The notes beneath the pieces are model-generated. The model saw only the letters and a list, made by a program, of their open reading frames with translations, was not told the origin of the DNA and made no database searches. A program made the position numbers and the translations under genes. DNA of 64,000 nucleotides, from contig NC_086386.1 in the NCBI RefSeq assembly GCF_036588685.1, forward strand, positions 72,166,682-72,230,681, in the 5' to 3' direction. This stretch comes from Mytilus trossulus. Taxonomy: Eukaryota; Mollusca; Bivalvia; Mytilida; Mytilidae. Below, piece after piece: positions 11,115 to 22,300 of this stretch; position 1 is the stretch's first letter, and each line of letters opens with the position of its first letter.

Positions 11115-11244
11115 ACACATGTCCTGGTGGTTCTACATGTATGAGTGAAGGTGAAACCTGATGGAACCAAAGATACAAACGGCTGTTGTGGCAACAGGTT
11201 TTGTTGTACACCTATTCCGATTACGACACCGACACCGACACCAT
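11115..11244 (+). pseudogene. Duplicated, frameshifted copy of exon 3 of the cysteine-rich gene
   Basis: Flanked by a splice acceptor (tattcaatag) and a donor (gtaagt), and closely similar to exon 3 at 21213-21437 on the other strand. It encodes TCPGGSTCMSEGE and, in another frame, NGCCGNRFCC followed by a short threonine/proline run. Compared with the intact exon it lacks two bases near 11160 (GAAACCTG-ATGG against GAAACATGTAATGG). This breaks the frame and removes one cysteine. It is 130 bp long; without the deletion it would keep the phase of the intact exon. The threonine/proline linker is much shorter than in the intact exon. I could not find copies of exons 1, 2 or 4 on this side, so it is probably not part of a working gene. 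A sequencing error at the two bases cannot be excluded. Confidence 0.75.
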
Positions 11245-11940
11245 GTAAGTTATATGGCTAAAACAAAGAAAACAAATTATAGGCGGACATATACAATTAT
11301 GTACAATCGATTAAAAATAATCATACATAATCAAATTAAAATTGGTAATTATATATTATAGACGTTGACGCAAAAACCTCAACATTACATGATAAGAAAG
11401 TTTTCCTATCAGAAAATCTTAATCAAAATTAGCATTACACCGACAATTAAAAGTAATCTAACGCCTAGATAAATATGACTTCACACATAGTGTTGCTGTT
11501 CTGGAGCTGTTAATATTTGTGTTGCTTTGAAAAAGTATTGATGTATGCTTCGCGAGTTTTTATATATTTATCTATCATTCCTAGATCTCGAAGCATTTAG
11601 TATAGTACCAAACTGTTCGTTAAATACCTATTAAATCTAAAGCTTTACTTTTAAATAGTTAAACCAAGCTTTACTTATTCTAAATTTGGTGCTTATAGCA
11701 TGCTATGTTTGAGATTCAACTTTGCATTGCATGGTGTTTATATCTTAGATTGTTTTATGTTATGTTTTTTTTTATGTTTTTTTTATATTCGATCAAAAGC
11801 TCCTTAAAGCTTGTGATGTGTATTTGACATATGCAAAATCAAAATGAATTGTTCTTATTTTGTTTTACTATCTACAAAGGTTAGAACGCCTTGTAGAAAA
11901 CCAACTTGAACAAACAATGCCACTTGTTTTATGCAACTGT
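11245..11940. other. Non-coding flank of the exon copy
   Basis: AT-rich, with T-rich runs near 11765. I recognised no further exon. Confidence 0.5.
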
Positions 11941-11942
11941 CA

Positions 11943-12107
11943 TACAAGTGAGAAATTTGGCTCTCTGTGTAACCAGGTTCAATCCACCATTTTCCACATA
12001 AGAGAATGCCTTTACCAAGTCAGGAATATGACAGTTATTATTCAATCGTTTGAAGTGTATGGGCTTTTGATTTTGCCTTTTTATTAGGAACTTTCCGTTG
12101 TGCATAT
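11943..12107 (+). repeat. Partial copy of the 'CCAAGTCAGGAATATGACAGTT' dispersed family
   Basis: Contains AACCAGGTTCAATCCACCATTTTC, ACCAAGTCAGGAATATGACAG and GGAACTTTCCG in the same order as in the copies at 28900 and 48900. Truncated before the GAGTTCAGTATTTTTGTG tail. Confidence 0.7.
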
Positions 12108-12439
12108 TCCACGGAATGCGGTAAATTTGTAATTTTAATGTATAAGTCAATAGTATGTATAGCAACTGATGTACTGAGCGAACTTCATTATAACAAGAAT
12201 GTCCCTCTGATATAAAAGAAAGGAGGTCATTAAACAGAACATAAACAGTAAGATTTCATTTTATTTTTTAATTACCAAATTATTTAAATCAGAGCAACTA
12301 AGACATGACATAAATAGGAAAATTTTCATCATATTCAAACAATTTTAATTCCTAGAGATTATTAAATCATCAAATATTTCTAATCTATGAATTTTGAAAT
12401 TCTAAATACAAATTAAATGCATGTTAATTTTTACCGGAT

Positions 12440-12682
12440 TTGTTATCACATAAGCAACACGACGGGTGCCACAGGTGGAGCAGGATCTGCTTACCCTTCC
12501 GGAGCACCTTATATCACCCTTTTTTTGTGGGGTTCGTGTTGTTTATATTCTTTAGTTTTCTATGTTGTGTCATGTGTACTTTGTTTGTCTGTTTTTTTTT
12601 TTCATTTTTAGCCATGGCGTTGTCAGTTTGTTTTCGATTTATGAGTTTGACTGTCCCTTTGGTATCTTTCGTCCCTCTTTTT
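12440..12682 (+). repeat. 'CGACGGGTGCCAC...TCGTCCCTCTTT' interspersed repeat
   Basis: Landmarks are CACGACGGGTGCCAC, GGAGCACCT, TTCTATGTTGTGTC, GCCATGGCGTTGTCAGT and GGTATCTTTCGTCCCTCTTT. Other copies lie at 14690-14845, 15129-15390, 16262-16518, 29890-29990 and 52000-52240. Overlapping short ORFs on both strands are products of the repeat. Confidence 0.85.
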
Positions 12683-14679
12683 GAAAGTATCGGACAAGTC
12701 CGAAATATCATTATCAACAGTGTGTTTTTAAAAATCAGATAGTTGATAAACAACATGAATAGTTAGATTCAATTGTTAAATCCTTAACATTATACAGCAC
12801 AAAATCATACACTTCATTTCATTACACGACCACTAAACAGTATACACAACATAAACATTGATCAGATCAATCAACATACAATGCATACAATGTCATTAAA
12901 GAGTACAAATGTATCTGCATCAGATAGCCATTTTGACAAATAATGTCTCTTCTTTGATCTTCAACGACAGATATTTGAAAAAATCAAAAGTTTGAGGAAA
13001 CTTTTAATAGCTGATTTAATAAACAAAAAGGATTAATTTTAATTATATCGTTTAGTTTCTTCCTGATGTCACATTAACACTAACGAAAACTCATTTAAGT
13101 TTTATCTTTCACTTTACAGTTGTAAGTTCTGAATAAGTTTTGATTTAAAAAACAGTTTTGCAAAACCAATTTACAGAAACATCAACTCTTTTTATCTTTT
13201 TTTTTCTATTTCATGTATTCATTTAAACTTAAAAATAAAATGTTTCTTTTATAGAGCAGAATTTTTTCTTCCTTACGTACAAATTTTTTCTTGTAATTTT
13301 TTGGCCAAAAAGGGTGGATTGTCAGAATCAATTTTTCATTTGAATTTTTCATTGTTTTTTGAATGATTTGTAATGACTTATTTGGCTAATATGATTATGT
13401 ATATAATTCTCTTAGATTTTATTCTGAGTTCAGTATTTTTGTGATTTTACTTTTTTCTTAAACTAAAAAAAAAACATCGCCTTGATCACAAGGGTACCAT
13501 TCGAAAAAAAAATCACATTTCACGAATTCCTCTACATGAAACATTTATTTTCTTTATGCAACCGTGATTGTTGCAAGAATAATAATGTACTCGTTGTGTA
13601 TCAACTAGTATGGTATATTTGGAAAGTTGTGTGCATACCAAAACTTTCACTTTATTTAAATAGCCATTATGTTGACATGCAATTTCAATTTAGTCTGTAC
13701 AAATAAAAAAAATAATTTATTGAGACTAGTTATGTGTGTTTGATATTTAGGTAAGACAAACAAACCACATTCATGGTTTTCAGTTTTATTAAGAAAAAAA
13801 TCAATATTCTTTATATTTTGTGATTTAAAAAAAATCAGTTTTGGATTTTCAAATATCTCGGCCTTAAGCAACACTGCTGAGACATGTATAGTCGAAATGT
13901 GAGCTTAATGCAATATAACTCTTACCACTGTAGCTAATATCATTATAGATGAACAAAACTCTTGTTATTATTTCAGAGGTTTCTAAAGGTTCTGTCCGAA
14001 ACCATGATGCTTGTAGAGGAAAAAGCATGTGAAATATCTGCAGTAATAATTAGATAATAAAATTGTATAACATAATATTGTGCATGTCACATATGTTTCT
14101 CGATTTACCTTCCATTATGAAACCTTTTGAAACCACAGGACTAATTCAATTCTAAAAACAAAATACATAACATTTAGTTTTTTTTTGTCAATTGATACCT
14201 CCTTCTGTGCATTGTTTGACAATTAAATCAAACCAGTGGTCTATACGTCCTTGTAAGTCATCTAAAATAAAACCATTATAGGTCAAAGTACGGTTTTGAA
14301 CACTGAGCTTTGTCTCACACCAAACACCAAGATGTAAAGGGCCCCAAAAATTAGTTAGTTTTTTATGCTAAAAGTCGATGGTTGTCTCCATACATTCTGA
14401 TTTTTACCACGAAAAAAATGACTACGATGTGTCTGATGCACAAAAAATACACTGACGGCAGTGTCCTCGTATGATGGTTAGTACAAGCTATATTCTAACG
14501 TCTCTCTCTGTTTACGATAAATAGTATTGATTATATCATTAAGATGATTAAGTCACTCCCCGAGTATGATGGTTAGTGCAGGTTATATCATAACCTCCCT
14601 TCTTGTGTATGATCATGATGGTGAGTAGTATCAATTATATCCTTACGTCACTTGTAGTGTATAATGAAAAGTATAATGT

Positions 14680-14845
14680 CGGGTGCAAAAAAAGAGGGAC
14701 GAAAGATACCAAAGGGACAGTCAAACTCATAAATCTAAAACAAACTGACAACGCCATGGCTAAAAAATGAAAAAGACAAACAGAAAAACAATAGTACACG
14801 TGACACAACATAGAAAACTAAAGAATAAACAACACGAACCATGCA
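14680..14845 (-). repeat. Repeat copy present only in the left palindrome arm
   Basis: Reverse-strand fragment of the 'CGACGGGTGCCAC' family. The mirrored position in the right arm (near 16800-16830) lacks it: there ATTTTACTTTTCATTATAC runs straight into the flank of CAACCTTTACTGT. The insertion, or the loss on the other side, came after the duplication. Confidence 0.7.
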
Positions 14846-15128
14846 ACCTTTACTGTAGATTATTATGTTGCACACGTGTCTTTCCTAAAAAAGAACATAC
14901 TTTGATCGGAAAATCAAAAACCATTGAGTTAAACATTCATTTTTTTTGAGTTTGCGGCTCAGGTTTATATTTAGAAAGCCCAAAACTCTTTCGAAACTTA
15001 CCTGTACAGAGAACGTTCAATATGAAAACATCCCATATGTTTATAATATCTTGTTGCAAATGAAATTAACCGTTCCATTTGGTGATACGTTGGTACTTTG
15101 GTTATTCAATTTACCCGCAACATAATTA

Positions 15129-15390
15129 AAGAAGAGAGGGACGAAAGATACCAGAAAGACAGTCAACCTCATTGATTGAAAATAACTTGACAACGACATT
15201 GTCAAAAAATAGACAAACAGAAAAATAAAAGTACAGAAGACACAACATAGAAAAATAAAAACTAAGAAACACGAACCTCACCAAAACTGGGGGTGATCTC
15301 AGGTGCTCCGGAAAGTTAAGCAGATTCTGATCCACAGGTGGCACCCGTCGTGGTGCTTATCTTATTACAACGCTGGTAAATAGTCTAATT
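15129..15390 (-). repeat. 'CGACGGGTGCCAC' repeat, reverse copy in left arm
   Basis: Reverse complement of the family consensus, from AGAGGGACGAAAGATACC to GGCACCCGTCGTGGTGCTTAT. Mirrored by the copy at 16262-16518. Confidence 0.85.
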
Positions 15391-15938
15391 CAGTAGGTTA
15401 CTTTCGTGAAAAGGGAAGGGCATTGTAGTTACGACACGAGGAACATATCCAATATCATATGTAAAACGATTATTCCATAACGACCAACAAACTCGTGATG
15501 ACGTCCGTAAAATGTACGTAGAGATGATTTCAACTGCCTCATTTGAAACTCTTGGTTTAATAGTAACTTTCCTTGTGAGCAGCAATCTGTATCAAGGAAG
15601 TCATGATAGAAAATACAAGCCCGGGAATATCGTAATAATTGGGAGATCTTTACTCCGTATGCAGGCGCTGCTGGAATGTTGCTACATAGAAATGGAAAGT
15701 TCACAATTTGAAAGCTGAAATCATCTCTGTTATCGTAAAGTTTTGTTTTCAACCGACCAACATTGTTAAATTCTAGATGTTAGTCAAGATATGAGGCAGA
15801 CTTAACTGTATCTGTAGTATCATTTATCTCTAATTCGATGGGATAGATGCATTCAACATAGTTACCAAATATTGTATTTTTCAGTGAGAGAACATCATCT
15901 ATATAGCGGAATGTAAAGTTGAAGGATAGTGCTTACTT
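15390..15938 (-). pseudogene. Degenerate reverse-transcriptase fragment (Penelope-like or related)
   Basis: Read on the minus strand from 15938, the first part encodes FRYIDDVLSLKN; the YIDD catalytic box is at 15894-15905. Next comes GNYVECIYPIELEI, then a stop within YLD-stop-HLE near 15773, and then KTKLYDNRDDFSFQIVNFPF and KLL...LKSSLRTFYGRHHEFV. This is the palm-to-thumb part of a retroelement reverse transcriptase that I recognise from bivalve genomes. No intact polymerase remains: the N-terminal half is absent and internal stops and frameshifts are present. The catalytic-box part lies in the 217-bp spacer of the palindrome and is single-copy. The downstream part is in the left arm and mirrored, more decayed, on the plus strand at 15939-16250. 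Confidence 0.75.
15722..15938. other. Spacer of the large palindrome
   Basis: 217 bp between the two arms, single-copy in the window and consisting of reverse-transcriptase sequence with the YIDD box. The duplication breakpoint therefore lies inside a retroelement remnant. Confidence 0.75.
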
Positions 15939-18060
15939 ATTTCAGCTTTCCAATTGTGAACTTTCCATTTCTATGTAGCAACATTCCAGCAGCGCCTGCA
16001 TACGATGTATAGATTCCCAATTATTACGATATTCCCGGGCTTGTATTTTCTATCATGACTTCCTTGATATAGATTGCTGCTCACAAAGAAACTATTAAAC
16101 AAAGAGTTTCAAATGGGGAAGTAAATTTTAAGTACGTCATCACGAGTTTGTTGGTCGTTATGGAATAATCGTTTTACAGGTGATATTGAATATGTTCCTC
16201 GTGTCGTAACTACAATGCCCTTCCCTTTTCACGAAAATAACCTACTGAATTAGACTATTTACCAGATTTGTAATAACATAAGCACCACGACGGGTGCCAC
16301 CTGTTGATCAGAATCTGCTTACCTTTCCGGAGCACCTGAGATCACCCCCAGTTTTTGTGAGGTTCGTGTTTTTTAGTTTTTAGTTTTCTATGTTGTGTCT
16401 TCTGTACTTTTATTTTTCTGTTTGTCTATTTTTAACAATGTCGTTGTCACTTTATTTTCAATCTATGCATGAGTTTGACTGTCTCTCTGGTATCTTTCGT
16501 CCCTCTCTTCTTTAATTATGTTGCGGGTAAATTGAATAACCAAAGTACCAATGTATCATTAAATGTAACGGTTAATTTCATTTGCAACAAGATAATATAA
16601 ACATATGGGATGTTTTCATATTAAACGTTCTCTGTAAAGGTAAGTTTAAAAAGAGTTTTGGGATTATAAAAATAAACCTGAGCCGCAAACTTAAAAAAAA
16701 ATGAATGTTTCACTCAATGCTATGGTTGTTGATTTTCCGACCAAAGTATGTTCTTTTTGAGGAAAGGCATGTGTGCAACATAATAATGTACAGTAAAGGT
16801 TGCACAAGACATTTTACTTTTCATTATACACTAGAAGTGACATAAGGATATAATTGATACTACTCATGATACACAAGAAGGGAGGTTATGATATAACCTG
16901 CACTAACCATCATACTCGCGGAGTGACTTAATAATCTTAATGATATAATCTATACTATTTATCGTAAACAGAATGAGACGTTAGAATATAGCTTGTACTA
17001 ACCATCATACGAGGGAACTGCCGTCAGTGTATTATTTGTGCATCAGACACATCGTAGTAATTTTTCTTTTCTACAAAAGCTATATTTTATTTACTATTTG
17101 TTAGTAAAGTGTGCCACTTTTAGGACTCATGGCGAACAGTTTTTTTTTGTGGTGAAAATCAGAATGAATGGAGACAACCATCGACTTTCAGCATTAAAAA
17201 ACTAACTAATTTTTAGGGCCCTTTACATCTTGGTGTTCTGTGTGAGACAAGGCTCAGTGTTCAAAGCATTACTTTGATCTATAATGGTTTTATTTTAGAT
17301 GACTTACAAGGACGTATAGACCACTGGTTTGATTTAATTGTTAAACAATGCACAGAAGGAGGTATCAATTGACAAAAAAAACTTAAATGTTATGTATTTT
17401 GTTTTTAGAATTGAATTAGTCCTGTGGTTTCAAAAGGTTTCAAAGTGGAAGGTAAATCGAGAAACATATGTGACATGCACAATATTTTGTTATACAATTT
17501 TATTATCTAATTATTACTGCAGATATTTCACATGTTTTTTTCCTCTACAAGCATCATGGTTTCGGACAGAGACTTTAGAAACCTCTGAAATAATAACAAG
17601 AGTTTTTTTTTCCCCATCTATAATGATATTAGCTACAGTGGTAAGAGTTGTATTGCACTAAGCTCACATTTAGACTATAAATGTCTCAGCAGTGTTGCTT
17701 GAGTCCAAGATGTTTGAAAATCCAAAACTGATTTTTTTAAATCACAAAATATAAAGAATATTGATTTTTTTTTCTAAATAAAACTGAAAACCATGAATGT
17801 TGTTTGTTTGTCTTACCTAAATATCAAACACACATAACTAGTCTCAATAAATTAATTTCTTATTTGTACAGACTATATTGAAATTGCATGTCATCATAAT
17901 GGCTATTTAAATAAAGTGAAAGTATGGGTATGCACACAACTTTCCAAATCTACCATACTAGTTGATACACAACAAGGACATCCGAGTACATTATAATTCT
18001 TGCAACAATCACGGTTTCATATAGAAAATAAATGTTTCATGAAGAGGAACTGGTGAAATG
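15939..18060 (-). repeat. Right arm of the large palindrome
   Basis: Mirror copy of 13516-15721. It differs by the lack of the 14680-14845 insertion, by extra sequence around 17050-17150, and by scattered substitutions. ORFs here, such as 17338-17661, have no protein features and shadow non-coding repeat sequence. Confidence 0.9.
16262..16518 (+). repeat. 'CGACGGGTGCCAC' repeat, forward copy in right arm
   Basis: Contains CACCACGACGGGTGCCACCTG, TTCTATGTTGTGTC and GGTATCTTTCGTCCCTCTCTT. It is the mirror partner of 15129-15390. Confidence 0.85.
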
Positions 18061-18240
18061 TCTCAGAGGAAAATCTAATCGGAAAGTCCATAATCACATG
18101 GCAAAATCAGATGACAAAACACATCAAAAACGAATGGACAAGAACTGCGATATTCCTGACTTGGTACAGGCATTTTCAAATGTAGAAAATAGTGAATTAA
18201 ACCTGGTTTTCTAGCGCTAAACCTCTCACTTTGTTGACAG
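18061..18240 (-). repeat. 'CCAAGTCAGGAATATGACAGTT' family, reverse copy
   Basis: On the minus strand it reads GTGAGAGGTTTAGCGCTAG...ACCAAGTCAGGAATAT...GGACTTTCC...TTTTCCTCTGAG and stops before the family's usual GTTCAGTATTTTTGTG tail. The left side of the palindrome (13417-13456) carries just that missing tail. Both arms therefore kept different pieces of one repeat. Confidence 0.75.
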
Positions 18241-19391
18241 CCTCATGAAATTCCGTCATATTTACAATGATGCGTTAACTAAACAGACATACATTCTAAT
18301 GATCAATTCTTTGAGTTTTTCAAACGAAAAACCTAAATTCAGCTAATATTAAACAGACAAATATACATCTTTGAGACTATGAGTCAAACACAATTCATTC
18401 TACGTATTTAACAGGTGTCTATAAAATTATCAAACTTTCAATAACCACGACTATGAAATAAATATGACTAATACTAAAATATACATGATATATATCTTAC
18501 ATATACTGAGCCAACTTTAGCAACAAAAATGTGAAATTTTATTTTATTACAAAATCATAGCAACATATAATTTTAATAATACAAAAATGGAATTATGGCA
18601 TGTCAGAAGCAACATGAATGTTTATCAATCACACTCATGAGGATTTTCTTTGTATGGAGTGCGTGACGGTAAAAATGCGGAAATGAGTATAGTGTTATTC
18701 AAAATCTATTTCTTAGCCATGCCCGAAGTGTACCAATGAAGGATTGACAGGCAAACCAGAAGCTGCCCTTAGTCAATGCACTACTTTTGTGGCCGGACAA
18801 ATCTTGTCACGTGTAGACGTAAAGCGAAGGTAGCGCTCCTGTCTTGACAATAATTTTTTTTGGTTAACGAGATATCGACCTATCCTGTGCAGTTGTAATT
18901 TGTCGATATCTGTTTGATAGTCTCTAAACTGTTGCCTTATGCATATTACATCGAGCCACAGGGTCAGCATCACTCATTCCGGCATCAACCATTACACGAG
19001 CTTTCTGACGGTCATTTTAAGGGAGGCCTGGTGAACCCCCCATGCAATTTTTTCAAAGGTCTATGTGTTTTTCTTACCACTGGTGTGTTTCTGCACGTTA
19101 GTGAAAAAGATATTTTAATATCGTTTTAAAAGTACAGGTACAAAAGGTAAAACATCAATTACACGTGCAAAGCTGAAATAGCGCAAAATCAATCACCAGG
19201 ATAAATTGTTTTTAATAACAGGTAAAACTAAGGATTATATCAATGATGTTTAAATATTTTTTTCTAGAAATAAAAAAAAAAAAAAAATAGTGTAGCTAAA
19301 CTTTTTGGTCTCAGTATACATTCACAAGTGCTATCCCATATTGAGCACAGTTTAGAACTATTTAACAAGAACGATATATTTTAAACTTAAT
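18241..19391. other. 3' flank of the cysteine-rich gene, present only in the right arm
   Basis: No convincing gene. A poly(A) run at 19270-19288 and AT-rich sequence are present. The 66-codon minus-strand ORF at 18773-18973 has no recognisable motif. Confidence 0.5.
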
Positions 19392-22300
19392 TCAAGAAAC
19401 ATATGCGATGTATTCGAACATCAAATTATTTGGTTTCTTAAGTTCAACTAACCCACAACATTTCAATCCACAGCACCCTCCTGCGGGATCTTCAGCTAGG
19501 CTACCGCACTGGTCAAGACATTCGCCAACACAGGTTATGTTACCTGTAAAATTATTGTATCGGTTTGCATTTGTTTTGTGTTATTGCAACAGCATGAACA
19601 AGTGTCATTGAAATTTCAGTATTGTACATATTAAATGTTGTTTGCCTTTTTTATCGTTCGCACATTGTTGTGGCTGTCGTTCGACAACACGACAAAACAA
19701 GGGTCTCTCGATCGACAACACAATGTTTTTAATTGTCCTTAATTGAATGTTTTTCCCATTACAAGTTTTGTAAGCAAAATTGAGCTGACGACCGTAAAAT
19801 ATTTCAACCCTGTCGACTTTTCTTCGATAACATTAATGGTAACAATTTACTTCACATGATTCGCGTTTTAAAATAATGTTTTCTCTTCACAGATGTTTGA
19901 GCTGAAAGATGTGAAAATTCAAAATATAATGCCTTTTTTGGATAGCTATTATAATAGGAAATGACCAACAGTAAAGCCAAACCCGTACATGGATTCAGAA
20001 ATATATTTATGAGAGAGATACATTATTTAATTCAAAATGGAGTTCTTAGATTTATGATTGTTACCTGAATTTCGCTAAAACTAAATCCGTAATATCATTG
20101 CAGTAGAGAATCACTAAGCTACCGGGCTTTTTCGGTGCTAATGACCTAGGCTCATGGATGAATTAGGTCGACTCTTTATGTACGTTTTGAAAATGTGCAT
20201 ACGGATCAACCCATATGATGTATAGGTATGACATTTTCGATTGCTACTTTTAAAAGTAATACTGATTTTTTTGGAATTATATAGATTATCATATTAGCCA
20301 AATTAGTCATGAAAATTATTAAAAAAACAATGAAAAATTCAAATGCAAAATTGATTCTGACAATCCATCCTTTATTGCCAAAAAATTACAAGAAGTATCC
20401 TACAAGGGTTTTATAATTATCTTCAAATTATATCTGCCTTTTTAAATTCAACTTTTTGCAGCATCTTCTCCAATCTTTTAATTGAATAGAGTTGATGATT
20501 GTGTGGTGTTTAGTTAGTAGGATTTGACAATTGAATCTAACTATTCATTCTGACTTTCTGCTCTGTATAAATGATCTTTTGGCGCTTAATTATTTCCATG
20601 ATTTTCCTTTTTGATGAATTTTTTTTGTGTTCAGAAGTTTTAAATTCTAAGACGGCATTTGTGATGACTTAATAATCTCTAGGAATGAATATAGTTTGAA
20701 CATATTGAAAGTTTTTATATCTGTGTCTTGTCTATGGTATATCTAATTTACATACTTTGAGATGGTCAATGATTAAAATGAAATCGTATTCTTCACTGTT
20801 GTTTTTTTTTACTTTCTTGTCTGTTGCATTAGAAAAAAAATGTTTTTTTAATAAGGTTGAATCAGCACATCAGTTCATCAGTTGCTATACTCATTTTTCG
20901 ACTTTGCAAATTGTTGAAGTTGGAATGAATCAAGACTGTGTAATCTGTGGGAGTTCATATTTAAAGCCGATAGATTTTTTTCAGATTTATCTGTGATTTA
21001 CTGTTAATTTCGTTTGAAGATTTTCTGATATAGAAATATTTCGTATGTTTAAGTTTTTTGTTTTCGTTCCAAAATTATTTTTTTTATTGAATAGTAATAT
21101 TTTATTTGATTTTGTATGACTATTTTTTATCAAGTATGATAAAGTATAAATGTTGCACCTAACATTTTTTAATATTTTTATTAACTGTGAAAGCTACATG
21201 TAAATTGCTTACATGGTTGCGGTGTCGCTGTAATGATATGTGTTGTTGGTCTAGGTCTCGTTGTCCTTATAGTAGTTTTTTTTCTAGTTGTCGATGTCAT
21301 AATAGGTGTTGTTGGTCTAGGTGTCGTTGTCATTATAGGTTTACAACAAAACCTGGTGCCACAACATCCGTTTGGATCTGTCATGCCATTACATGTTTCA
21401 CCTTCACTCATACACGTAGAACCATTAGGACATGTGTCTATGAAAAAAAGGACGGGTGGTTAATTGATTTTTCGCAGCGGAGACTGCTTTAGGATATTAA
21501 AAAAAATATTACAAAATCTAAATTCATATTTTGAAGAAACAGAGGTACAAAAAACAGCAAAACAGGGGAAAAAAGTAAAAATAACCAGTGCTCTCAGAGT
21601 TTCATTGAAAAAAATGACAAATAACAACCTCCATCATAAACAGAGATGTATTCAATTGCGTAGGTGGGTAGGCAGATTCTGATTCATTCATAATAACCCG
21701 AATACGGAGAAATAATGGAATACTTCAAAGTTCAGTGAAATTTGTTTATATTGGATGGTTTTCGTTTGTATTGATATAAGATACGTTGATACGTGTTCGA
21801 ATCATGAACAGAACTCCCCCAACACCGGTTTTTTCCTGCATTGTTAAGGAATAGATAAGCAAATCCATTTCTACTTGTGACATCCTTATAGTGGTATGTA
21901 ATAAACCTATATATAATACCAGAATAATAAATTTGTACGCCAGACGTTCGTTTCGTCTACAAACTACTCACCAGTGACGCTGGAATGAAAAAAAGGGCAA
22001 AAAAATGAAGTTCAACATAGCGAATAGTTATAAAAGGTACCAGGATTATAATTTAGTACGCCAGACGCTCGTTTCGTCTACATAAAATTCATCAGTGACG
22101 CTCAAAGAGCGTTGAAAACCAAAAAATGCGAAAGGTTGTTCCAAATACTTCTGATGTAATCGATTTAGAAAAATTTCGAAAATTCAAAATGAGAGATAAA
22201 AGATTGGCACTCTAATGTCTCTTTAATCTATGTCCTGTAATATCTGTACTTAGTGTTCAATTCATTCAAAATAATTGTTCAAAATTTTGAGGACACAGGA

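Larger units (their letters stand above)
13516..15721 (+). repeat. Left arm of the large palindrome
   Basis: Reverse complement of 15939-18060 along nearly its whole length, with differences visible every few tens of bases and small indels. Matching outer ends are CATTTCACgAaTTCCTCTaCATG at 13516 and its complement ending at 18060. The inner end is GAAAGCTGAAAT at 15721. Further mirrored blocks outside this arm (13285-13400, 12750-12785, 12320-12400 and 11060-11244) match 20292-20400, 20510-20550, 20640-20720 and 21213-21500 in inverse order. The duplication was therefore larger and has since been broken by indels. Confidence 0.9.

Noticed and set aside
12417-12756. Overlapping ORFs on both strands of 64-100 codons
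   Set aside because: Products of the 'CGACGGGTGCCAC' interspersed repeat.
15939-16250. Second reverse-transcriptase fragment on the plus strand
   Set aside because: Only the mirrored, more decayed copy of the thumb part. Not annotated as a separate element.
17338-17661. 107-codon ORF in the right palindrome arm
   Set aside because: The mirrored left arm does not preserve it, and it shows no domain.
18773-18973. 66-codon minus-strand ORF rich in Arg and Leu, with an overlapping plus-strand frame
   Set aside because: Neither frame shows a recognisable motif or convincing splice sites. It may be a decayed gene piece, but I cannot support a call.
21187-21492. 101- and 76-codon plus-strand ORFs
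   Set aside because: Antisense shadows of exon 3 of the cysteine-rich gene. The Arg/Cys/Val-rich translations come from the complement of the Thr/Pro linker.
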